This document shows, one piece after another, positions 9,310-15,793 of a stretch of DNA of 64,000 nt (its first letter is position 1; each line of letters begins with the position of its first letter). The stretch lies in the NCBI RefSeq assembly GCF_900115845.1, contig NZ_FOXX01000004.1:186001-250000 (forward strand), read 5' to 3'. The translations under genes and the position numbers were made by a program. The stretch is from Priestia endophytica DSM 13796. Lineage in GTDB: Bacteria; Bacillota; Bacilli; Bacillales; Bacillaceae_H. The notes under the pieces are model-generated. The model worked only from the letters and a program-made list of their open reading frames with translations. It did not search any database and was not told the DNA's origin.

Positions 9310-10083
9310 ATGAGGGAAAATATTTCTGATATTGACTATCAACAAGTAATGGAATATGCATTAGATCCACTTATCATCCATTCGAATCATAAAATTATAT
9401 ATGTGAATCACGCAGCTGAAGAGTTTTTTAGAGGTACAAAAGAAGATATTATTGGCGCAAGTCCGTTAGATATATTTCAAGAAACTTCTAAAGAAGCTAT
9501 AAGAAAAAGAATTCAATCTGCTTATGAGCGTCCAGCAGAGCTCATTGAGGAAACGATATACAGAATGGATGGGACAACAGTTAACGTTGAATTGTACTGC
9601 CATCCTGTATTAATGGGAAATACAAAGGTAATCCAAACTTATGTCAGAGATATAACAACAAGAAGAGAACATGAGCAAAAACAAAAAGAAATCGTAAAGC
9701 AAATAAACGAACTGTCTGCAACCCTTGTTCCTCTTTTAGATGGAATTGCAATCCTCCCATTAGTAGGCTCCATAGATGAGGAAAGAGCACACCAACTCTT
9801 AACAGATGTACCCACAAAGGTACAGACTCAAAAAGTAAATTGTTTAATTATCGACTTTTCAGGTATTTATAAATTAGATTCAATTGTAACAGAACACCTT
9901 TTTAAAATTAATCATGTAATGTCATTACTTGGCGTTCACTGTATTTTAACGGGATTAAGACCAGAGCTAGCTTTATCTGCTGTACAACTAGGAATTAATC
10001 TTGAGGGGACTTTAAAAATGGCTACTGTAAAAGACGCCCTGAACTCTTTAGGTATAATCTTCACTAATGATTCCACAAAATAA
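9310..10083 (+). CDS. PAS-STAS domain signalling protein (RsbR-like architecture)
   Basis: 257 residues from ATG 9310, with AGGGAGTG as ribosome site; a GTG nine bases earlier is too close to it. Residues about 10-125 form a PAS domain (EYALDPLIIHSNHKIIYVNHAAEEFF, ending TYVRDITTRREHE). A short coiled linker follows, then a STAS domain (residues 145-250: ILPLVGSIDEERAHQLLTDV, IIDFSGIYKLDSIVTEHLF, GLRPELALSAVQLGI). The position of the phosphorylated Thr/Ser of RsbR proteins is held by a serine in KLDSIV. RsbR proteins form the stressosome that relays stress to sigma-B. This one carries a PAS sensor instead of the usual globin-like N-domain. It is a lone gene, so its role as a stressosome subunit is inferred. 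Confidence 0.8.
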   Translation: MRENISDIDYQQVMEYALDPLIIHSNHKIIYVNHAAEEFFRGTKEDIIGASPLDIFQETSKEAIRKRIQSAYERPAELIEETIYRMDGTTVNVELYCHPVLMGNTKVIQTYVRDITTRREHEQKQKEIVKQINELSATLVPLLDGIAILPLVGSIDEERAHQLLTDVPTKVQTQKVNCLIIDFSGIYKLDSIVTEHLFKINHVMSLLGVHCILTGLRPELALSAVQLGINLEGTLKMATVKDALNSLGIIFTNDSTK

Positions 10084-10149
10084 ATGATTTGAAATTAAAC
10101 ATACGTATTTTATGAGCATTTTATTCATATTATGTAATTTAAAGGAAAT

Positions 10150-10183
10150 AAAAGGCTTGAGTCTATTTCAACTCAAGCCTTTT
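10150..10183. terminator. Terminator between PAS-STAS gene and sulfur cluster
   Basis: AAAAGGCTTGAGT pairs with ACTCAAGCCTTTT across an eight-base loop. It can serve the plus-strand PAS-STAS gene and, with the A-tract on the other side, the convergent TauE-like gene. Confidence 0.85.
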
Positions 10184-10222
10184 TACTTGTTACGTAAAAC
10201 TACATTTGTTTTTACAAACTTT

Positions 10223-10999
10223 TTAAACAATACCAATCCAAATTTTAAGAGCAGTAGCTAAAATGAATAGAGCTAATAGCCATTGCAAAAACTTTGCATT
10301 CACCTTTTGTCCTAAATGGGCTCCTAGTGGAGATGCTAGTAGACTAGCAATAATCAGAACGGAAGCAGGTACAAAGAGAACTTGACCTGTGCCAACTTTG
10401 CCAATGACTGTTCCAATAGAAGAAATAAAAGTAATAGCAAGAGAAGAAGCAATCGCTGTTCTTGTTGGAATTTTTAATATACTAAGCATAATAGGAACCA
10501 ATATGAAGGCTCCTCCTGCTCCTAAAATCCCCGATACTCCTCCAATGACAAAAGCTAACGAGGAAGCTAACCATTTATTAAAGGTCATTTCTCCATTTGC
10601 CATGTCTTCTTGCTTTTTCTTGGAAGTAAACATAAAAATAACAGCTATAAGAGCTAAGACTCCATATATATAATTCATTCCTTTTTCAGATATCAAATAA
10701 GAAAAATAACTCCCTGTTATGCTGCTTATGAAAATGCTGCTTCCCATATATATAATTAAGTTTTTGTGTAAAAATCCGCTTTTTCGATAGGCCCAAACCC
10801 CACTTATTGTAGCAAAAAACACTTGGATAGCTCCGATGCCTGCAACTTCATGTGCTGTTAATGACATTACCCCTACTAACGGAGGAAGATACAATAACAT
10901 AGGATAGTTGATAACAGACCCTCCAATGCCTATCATCCCGGATATAAAAGAACCTATAACCCCAAGGATGAAAAGAGTTATAACAAATGCAATATCCAT
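10223..10999 (-). CDS. yrkJ: TauE/SafE family sulfite/sulfur-anion exporter (YrkJ-like)
   Basis: 258 residues with about eight hydrophobic segments in two homologous halves; the glycine-rich [19 protein letters not shown] near residue 18 and [19 protein letters not shown] near residue 155 are the family repeats. TauE/SafE proteins move small sulfur anions such as sulfite or thiosulfate. It is the last gene of a six-gene minus-strand sulfur set (YrkE, rhodanese, YrkF, YrkH, YrkI, YrkJ) behind cstR, which supports export of the oxidised sulfur made by the dioxygenase. A ribosome site GGGAGGAAACCC precedes the ATG. Confidence 0.85.
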   Translation of the reverse strand: MDIAFVITLFILGVIGSFISGMIGIGGSVINYPMLLYLPPLVGVMSLTAHEVAGIGAIQVFFATISGVWAYRKSGFLHKNLIIYMGSSIFISSITGSYFSYLISEKGMNYIYGVLALIAVIFMFTSKKKQEDMANGEMTFNKWLASSLAFVIGGVSGILGAGGAFILVPIMLSILKIPTRTAIASSLAITFISSIGTVIGKVGTGQVLFVPASVLIIASLLASPLGAHLGQKVNAKFLQWLLALFILATALKIWIGIV

Positions 11000-11067
11000 T
11001 AGGGTTTCCTCCCTTTCAAGATGAAGGGGTATCCTTTCATTCGATCTCCTTCCATCTTGATTGTTCC

Positions 11068-11295
11068 TTATCCTTTTTTAATCCAAAACGTTAACACATT
11101 GTCCTCTTCCACTTGTTTTAAAAGTTCATGGCCACTTGAATTAGTCCAAGCAGTAAAGTCATTTTTAGCTCCTTTGTCTGTTACATGGACTTCTAAAACC
11201 TCACCTGGTTGTAGCTCATTTATTGCTTTCTTTGATTTAATAATTGGCATAGGACATGCTAATTTTTTCGCATCTACTACTTTATCTGATTTCAT
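11068..11295 (-). CDS. yrkI: TusA/SirA-like sulfur carrier (YrkI-like)
   Basis: 75 residues, a complete TusA fold. The active cysteine C14 lies in the classical [12 protein letters not shown] motif, followed by [20 protein letters not shown]. TusA proteins carry a persulfide on this cysteine and pass it to partners. It sits between the persulfide dioxygenase-like gene and the exporter gene in the cst/yrk cluster. Confidence 0.9.
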   Translation of the reverse strand: MKSDKVVDAKKLACPMPIIKSKKAINELQPGEVLEVHVTDKGAKNDFTAWTNSSGHELLKQVEEDNVLTFWIKKG

Positions 11296-11344
11296 ATTTA
11301 CAGCTCCTCTGTTATTTTCTGATCAAACTTTTCATATTTTCTAT

Positions 11345-12472
11345 TTATCGAATAGCACAGCGATTTGGTCCAATTTCCATTTCACGTTGCTTTTCTTCAT
11401 CAGGATTTCTTTTTCCCATATTTGTTTCACGAATTTCTTGATACGCATGCGGTTGAGGCGGCAGATAATCTGTCACTAAGTGTTTAAATTCTCTCTCATC
11501 CTCAATGTTTAAACCATGATTTTCAGCAAACAACGTACTTAGTAGTTTGGCTACACTTCCATCTTCATTTAATTCGTCAATCCTCATAAAATGCGCTGGT
11601 AGTACAATTAATTCATCCCATAACTCGTTATATCGCTTGTAGAGCGTTTCTCTTAAATCGCTTATCCAATCTTCCGCCATACCGGCTAGATCTGGCCTCC
11701 CAATAGAATCCATGAACAGAATATCGCCTGAAAGAAGATACTGTTTATCGATTATAAAAGAAGTCGAACCAATAGTATGACCTGGAGAGTAAAGAGCTTG
11801 AATAGAAACGTCTGTATTTCCAATCGTAATAACCGTTTCTTCTTCTAATGGTTTATAATCAAATACGACTTCTTTAGCATCTTTTCGTGATAACCAGTAA
11901 GTTGCTTTTGTTTCTTCTGCAAGTGCTCTTCCACCTGAAATATGGTCTGCATGAAGATGTGTATCAAATACATGGGCAATGGTGGCTCCGATTTCATTCG
12001 AAAAATTCACATAAATATCTGTCATACGTGTAGCATCTATAACAACTGCTTCTCTATTTGCTACAACCATGTATGAGAGACACCCTTTACCGATTCGAAC
12101 AAATTGATATATCTCTCCACCCCCTTTTAGATCTCCTATTTTTACAGGCTCCACATGTTCACTCCATGCTCTCATCCCCCCTTTCAGATACGCCACAGTA
12201 CGACCAGCTTCTGAAAGCATATCAGCTACCATAATTGAAGAACCTTCTTTAGCACAAACAACTAAAACTTCTTTATCAGAAGGAATTCCTTCCACAATTT
12301 CTTCTACCCCATTTAAAAGATCAAAGTAAGGTACATTGAGATATTCAAAATAATGGCCTTCAATCTTCCAATCCTTAAAATCATTTTCATTACGAACATC
12401 TAAAATAAATAATGGTTCTTTGTTGAATATTTTTTGCGTGAGTTCTTTCGCAGTAAGCATATATACAGCCAT
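11345..12472 (-). CDS. yrkH: Rhodanese-MBL fusion, persulfide dioxygenase-like (CstB/YrkH type)
   Basis: 375 residues. An N-terminal rhodanese domain (residues 1-108) has its catalytic cysteine C73 in CAKEGSS. A metallo-beta-lactamase fold follows, with the iron-binding motif HLHADH (H172, H174, D176, H177), the second histidine in YSPGHTIGS and the aspartate in LLSGDILF. Persulfide dioxygenases of this group oxidise low-molecular-weight persulfides; the S. aureus relative CstB makes thiosulfate through its extra rhodanese activity. The C-terminal tail contains the conserved [12 protein letters not shown] degenerate CstR-type half site sits just upstream (12477-12492). Confidence 0.88.
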   Translation of the reverse strand: MAVYMLTAKELTQKIFNKEPLFILDVRNENDFKDWKIEGHYFEYLNVPYFDLLNGVEEIVEGIPSDKEVLVVCAKEGSSIMVADMLSEAGRTVAYLKGGMRAWSEHVEPVKIGDLKGGGEIYQFVRIGKGCLSYMVVANREAVVIDATRMTDIYVNFSNEIGATIAHVFDTHLHADHISGGRALAEETKATYWLSRKDAKEVVFDYKPLEEETVITIGNTDVSIQALYSPGHTIGSTSFIIDKQYLLSGDILFMDSIGRPDLAGMAEDWISDLRETLYKRYNELWDELIVLPAHFMRIDELNEDGSVAKLLSTLFAENHGLNIEDEREFKHLVTDYLPPQPHAYQEIRETNMGKRNPDEEKQREMEIGPNRCAIR

Positions 12473-12476
12473 TTAA

Positions 12477-12492
12477 ATACCCCTTATAGTAT
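12477..12492. promoter_or_regulatory. Degenerate CstR-like operator before yrkH
   Basis: ATACCCCTTATAGTAT keeps the left half (ATACCC) of the 16-bp element found at three other places in this cluster, but the right half reads TAGTAT in place of GGGTAT or AGGTAT. It lies five bases upstream of the yrkH start codon. Confidence 0.4.
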
Positions 12493-12620
12493 ATTTTGTA
12501 GTAAAAAAATTTCACAAAGATTAGAATATAAATCATGCTTTTTTTCTCTCTAAATAGTTCAAAGTTTCTCTGACTTTATTTGTATAACAGCTGGTCTTGT
12601 TTAATATATAACACCAAATT

Positions 12621-13181
12621 TTATTGCTCTATTTCACCTCTCCAATCACGCATCCCTGGCACAACATTAATTAACTTTTTAAAACCTTGTTTTTTCATAG
12701 TTTGAGCTGCCGTTTCACTTCTTTTTCCAGAATGACAAATAACATAGATTTCTTCATCTTTGTTTAACTCATTTGAACGTTTTTCAACCTCACTCAGAGG
12801 GATATGAATCACTCCTGGAATATGGGCTTGTTCATATTCCTCTGTCTCACGAACATCTAAAATACAAGGCTGTTCCCTACTTTCAACTTTCTTTCTGAAT
12901 GCTTCTAGTGAAATATTAGGAATAGCAGATATCTCCTCTAAGAGATGATCGCCATCTTTACGAAGAAAATGATGAAGTATATTTCCTTCTATTTTAGTTT
13001 CTAAATATTTGTGACCTGTATTTTTTGCCCAAGCTTGTAAATCTGCTGTTGAGCCTTTGTCTGTTGCTTGCACTTCTAATACTTGTCCAGCCTTTAACTC
13101 ATCCATTTTCTTTTTTGTTCTTACAATAGGTATTGGACATGCTAATCCTTTTGCATCTAACATAAAATCTGCTTTTATCAT
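12621..13181 (-). CDS. yrkF: TusA-rhodanese fusion sulfurtransferase (CstA-like, YrkF)
   Basis: 186 residues. Residues 1-75 are a TusA domain with C15 in CPIPIVRTKKKM; residues 90-185 are a rhodanese with C149 in CHSGKRSETA. Both are thiol sulfur carriers, so the protein probably shuttles sulfane sulfur between persulfide and acceptor. In S. aureus the related CstA also carries a DsrE-like domain; here DsrE is a separate gene (yrkE). GGAGG lies upstream of the ATG. Its intergenic leader has a CstR-like box at 13203-13218. Confidence 0.88.
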   Translation of the reverse strand: MIKADFMLDAKGLACPIPIVRTKKKMDELKAGQVLEVQATDKGSTADLQAWAKNTGHKYLETKIEGNILHHFLRKDGDHLLEEISAIPNISLEAFRKKVESREQPCILDVRETEEYEQAHIPGVIHIPLSEVEKRSNELNKDEEIYVICHSGKRSETAAQTMKKQGFKKLINVVPGMRDWRGEIEQ

Positions 13182-13202
13182 TCTTATTCCTCCTTATTCT
13201 AT

Positions 13203-13218
13203 ATACAGGGCGGGGTAT
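13203..13218. promoter_or_regulatory. CstR-like operator before yrkF
   Basis: ATACAGGGCGGGGTAT: 16 bases with an intact right half (GGGTAT) and a partly preserved left half (ATACAG). It is 22 bases upstream of the yrkF start, in the gap after the rhodanese gene. Same spacing as the better sites at 14220, 14331 and 14788. Confidence 0.45.
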
Positions 13219-13298
13219 AGTAGAGCTTAAAAAAATTTTTTCTTACGCTCAATACCTGTAACATTTTCTAGGATTATTTTTGTTTCTATATGAAATCT

Positions 13299-13667
13299 CT
13301 ATATCCAAGTATTCATCCCACCTTTTACATTTGTTACTTTTTTAAACCCAAGATTTCTTAACAATCGACTTGCTTTAGCGCTTCTCATTCCGCTTTGACA
13401 AATCACGAAAACTTCTCTCTCTTTTAAAAGATGATGGGACTGTTGATGAAGCTCTGCAAGAGGCATATTCTGAAATCCTTCAATATGTTTTGTGCGAAAC
13501 TCGGAAGGTGTACGAACATCTATAAACTGTTTCTTTTTGTCTTCCAACTCCCTTTTTAACTCTGTTGTTGTAATTTGTTTTATTCCTTTCCTAGTAATAA
13601 ACCGTTGAAATACAAACAATAGAATGAACCCAAAGATAAGTATGTTAATGAAAACACTCTCGCTCAT
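13299..13667 (-). CDS. Membrane-anchored rhodanese domain protein (YqhL-like)
   Basis: 122 residues: an N-terminal hydrophobic anchor (about residues 5-22) and a single rhodanese domain with the catalytic cysteine C90 in CQSGMRSAKA. Size and layout match B. subtilis YqhL, although the genomic setting here is a persulfide-response cluster. It probably presents a sulfur-transfer site at the inner face of the membrane. It follows yrkE by 44 bases and has no CstR-like box of its own, so it is likely part of the yrkE transcript. Confidence 0.85.
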   Translation of the reverse strand: MSESVFINILIFGFILLFVFQRFITRKGIKQITTTELKRELEDKKKQFIDVRTPSEFRTKHIEGFQNMPLAELHQQSHHLLKEREVFVICQSGMRSAKASRLLRNLGFKKVTNVKGGMNTWI

Positions 13668-13711
13668 CGTCTTTATTACCTTCCTTTTGCTCTGTTATGT
13701 TCTTTAACTTA

Positions 13712-14194
13712 TTAGATGAATAAATTCACATTTCCCTCTTCTGCATCTGCTAAGTAAGCTGCTACACCTGCATATTGGATATCATTCAACAATTCTTCTT
13801 TCTGTAATCCAAGAAGATCCATCGTCATTGTGCAAGCTACTAAGTTCACCTCTTGGTCCTGTGCCATTTCAACTAGCTGTGGTAATGTTAAAGCATTATG
13901 TTTCTTCATGACATGCTTAATCATTTTAGGCCCTATCCCACCGAAATGCATTTTTGACAATCCCATTTTGTTTGCACCACGAGGCATCATTTTAGCAAAC
14001 ATCTTTTCTAGAATCCCTTTATTAACAGGAGCTGATGTTTCCTGACGCAAAGCATTTAATCCCCAAAATGTATGAAAAATAGTTACTTCATGGTCATAAG
14101 CTGCTGCTCCATTGGCAATAATATAAGCTGCCATTGCTTTATCGTAATCCCCACTAAATAATACAATTGTTGTTCGTTTCTTTTGTTCAGTCAT
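13712..14194 (-). CDS. yrkE: DsrE/DsrF-like sulfur carrier (YrkE)
   Basis: 160 residues from ATG 14194, chosen because AGGAGAAGGGG precedes it and because this gives the length of B. subtilis YrkE; an in-frame ATG at 14227 lies inside an operator-like palindrome. The fold signature is IVLFSGDYDKAMAAYIIANGAAAY, FHTFWGLNALR and the conserved cysteine in NLVACTMTMDLLG. DsrE-type proteins accept sulfane sulfur on this cysteine and exchange it with TusA and rhodanese partners, all present in this operon. First structural gene after cstR. Confidence 0.88.
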   Translation of the reverse strand: MTEQKKRTTIVLFSGDYDKAMAAYIIANGAAAYDHEVTIFHTFWGLNALRQETSAPVNKGILEKMFAKMMPRGANKMGLSKMHFGGIGPKMIKHVMKKHNALTLPQLVEMAQDQEVNLVACTMTMDLLGLQKEELLNDIQYAGVAAYLADAEEGNVNLFI

Positions 14195-14219
14195 AATGAT
14201 TCCCCTTCTCCTCACTTTA

Positions 14220-14235
14220 ATACCCATAGGGGTAT
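14220..14235. promoter_or_regulatory. CstR-like operator upstream of yrkE
   Basis: ATACCCATAGGGGTAT, an almost perfect inverted repeat (ATACCC/GGGTAT with four central bases). It lies 25 bases upstream of the chosen yrkE start. The ATACCC-N4-GGGTAT shape is that recognised by CsoR/CstR-family tetramers as I know them; binding here is inferred from proximity to cstR. Confidence 0.7.
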
Positions 14236-14330
14236 AATTGTAAGAAAAAAATATTGGTGTATCTATTTTTTAAATAAGCTAAAATAATAAATTTCAATTT
14301 TAGCGCATTACTTGCTTTAACTAATTGCAT

Positions 14331-14346
14331 ATACCCGAGCAGGTAT
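14331..14346. promoter_or_regulatory. CstR-like operator between cstR and yrkE
   Basis: ATACCCGAGCAGGTAT, 16 bases, same spacing as the sites at 14220 and 14788 with one mismatch in the right half. Flanking bases extend the symmetry to TATACCC...GGTATA. It sits just downstream of the cstR terminator-like hairpin, where a promoter for yrkE would be expected. Confidence 0.65.
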
Positions 14347-14356
14347 ATAAAAATGT

Positions 14357-14406
14357 ATAATAAAGTACGTCAACCTTTAGTCAATAAGGTTGATGAACTT
14401 TATTAT
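14357..14406 (-). terminator. Hairpin at the end of cstR
   Basis: AATAAAGT...TCAACCTT and AAGGTTGA...ACTTTATT form a long imperfect stem whose base overlaps the cstR stop codon. On the minus strand it is followed by ATTTTTATAT, so it may be a terminator or attenuator separating cstR from yrkE. Confidence 0.5.
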
Positions 14407-14663
14407 CTGCTTTTGACTAATAATTCGACAGCTTCTCTTACTAGATCTTCTGTACTTTCCCCTTTTTCAATGCTTTCGCGGACACACTGCTCTAGATTTT
14501 CACTTACAATAACACCCATAGTTCGATCTATGGCACTTCTGGCAGCTGATAATTGAGTTACGATATCTCTACAATCTTTATTTTGTTCCATCATGCTTAG
14601 CACACCTTTAATCTGTCCTTCAATTCGGCGTAAACGATTTTTCACTTTTTGATCATATTCCAA
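14403..14663 (-). CDS. cstR: CstR-type persulfide-sensing repressor (CsoR family)
   Basis: 86 residues, an all-helical DUF156 protein. Cys31 (NKDCRDIV) and Cys60 (ENLEQC) are the conserved dithiol pair. The copper-binding histidine of CsoR, which belongs four residues before the second cysteine, is Asn56 here. C-N-C in place of C-H-C is the hallmark of CstR, which senses persulfides by forming Cys-Sx-Cys bridges. It leads the yrk sulfur genes, which in other Firmicutes are its targets, and operator-like boxes lie in front of it and of several downstream genes. GGAGCG precedes the ATG. Confidence 0.92.
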   Translation of the reverse strand: MEYDQKVKNRLRRIEGQIKGVLSMMEQNKDCRDIVTQLSAARSAIDRTMGVIVSENLEQCVRESIEKGESTEDLVREAVELLVKSR

Positions 14664-15031
14664 AATTCAACGCTCCTTTCTCTTCTATTTAGGATAAGTG
14701 CTTCTAAAAAACAATATTCCTAGCTTTTCAACCTAAAAGTATCTCTTCATTTATAAGAAGAACAATGAAGATTACAGCACTAATATTATACCCCGTGAGG
14801 TATAAAGTCAAGTTTGAAAATTATCTTTATGTATTAAACGGTTCAGCTCAGCATGGGAGATAAGCAATCTCAAAATTTCCTTTATTAACAAAAAACGCTC
14901 TTTTTCTGTGATAAGAATAATAATCAAATTCTATAATTTAACACACTTTACACCGGAATAATGTTACAATTTATTATTATAAATTCCTTTTATGTAAATT
15001 TTTATAATATATAATTTTTCGAGGTGAATGC
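14664..15031. other. Intergenic region between cstR and ABC transporter
   Basis: About 370 bases between divergent transcription units. Besides the cstR promoter and operator I see only AT-rich sequence and a probable leader for the plus-strand ABC genes (GAGGTGAATGC before ATG 15032). No gene. Confidence 0.5.
14783..14811 (-). promoter_or_regulatory. cstR promoter with embedded operator
   Basis: On the minus strand TTGACT (14806-14811) and TAATAT (14783-14788) are 17 bases apart, a fair sigma-A promoter. The spacer holds ATACCCCGTGAGGTAT (14788-14803 on the plus strand), the third strong copy of the 16-bp element. Repressor binding there would block RNA polymerase, giving autoregulation. 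Confidence 0.65.
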
Positions 15032-15073
15032 ATGAATAATCAAGTGATATAAGATATTAAAAATTTATCTAAA

Positions 15074-15793
15074 GTGTATATGGGAGAAAGATATAAGGTT
15101 GAAGCATTAAAAGATATCTCCTTTCAATTAAAATATGGTGAAATGGTAGCCATTATGGGGACAAGTGGTTCAGGAAAAAGTACATTGCTAAATATTCTAG
15201 GAGCCCTTGATGACCCAACGACGGGTACGATTGAATTGAATGGCAACTATTCTAAGGATATGTTTGAAGAACCTCAAGCTTCGTTATATAGACGAGAAAA
15301 CATTGGATTTATCTTTCAATCTTTTCATCTATTAAAAGACTTATCAGTAGAAGAAAACATTGCGCTTCCGCTTATCTTAAAAGAAATCGATAAAAAGCTA
15401 ATTCCGAAAAAGGTCGATGACGTGATTGAATTAATGGGTCTAACCGAGTGGAAAAAGCATCGCCCAATCCAGCTCTCAGGGGGACAACAACAGCGTGTAG
15501 CGATTGGCAGAGCCATTATTACTGATCCCCCCATTATATTAGCAGATGAACCAACAGGAAATTTAGATTTTAATACGTCGAGGGATATCTTACATGCACT
15601 CGTAGAGACGAAAAAGAAATTTAATCAAAGTATTCTATTAGTAACGCATGATGCCCATGTTGCTACATATGCTGATCGCATTCTTTTCTTTCATGACGGA
15701 CGAATTGTAGATGAATACTATTGCGGGGCACATGATGATCTAGATAATATCCTAACTAGATTTAAAGTTATTACGGAGAAACAAACAGTATGA
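15074..15793 (+). CDS. ABC transporter ATP-binding protein (MacB/LolD type), N-terminus interrupted
   Basis: 239 residues from GTG 15074. It has Walker [10 protein letters not shown], a Q-loop in [10 protein letters not shown], the signature [14 protein letters not shown], Walker B IILADEP and the H-loop TH. This is the ATPase type that pairs with FtsX-like permeases. The natural start appears to be ATG 15032 (ribosome site GAGGTGAATGC); that frame is continuous with the gene but has a TAA at 15050-15052, reading MNNQVI[13 protein letters not shown], which is the expected first beta strand. GTG 15074 has no ribosome site. Either the gene is inactivated, restart occurs inefficiently, or the stop is a sequencing error. 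It overlaps the permease gene by ATGA. Confidence 0.75.
   Translation: MYMGERYKVEALKDISFQLKYGEMVAIMGTSGSGKSTLLNILGALDDPTTGTIELNGNYSKDMFEEPQASLYRRENIGFIFQSFHLLKDLSVEENIALPLILKEIDKKLIPKKVDDVIELMGLTEWKKHRPIQLSGGQQQRVAIGRAIITDPPIILADEPTGNLDFNTSRDILHALVETKKKFNQSILLVTHDAHVATYADRILFFHDGRIVDEYYCGAHDDLDNILTRFKVITEKQTV

Noticed and set aside
9106-9345. N-terminal extension of the small zinc-ribbon gene
   Set aside because: The extension overlaps the PAS-STAS gene and its upstream region; AGGGAGGGAG before GTG 9105 fixes the start.
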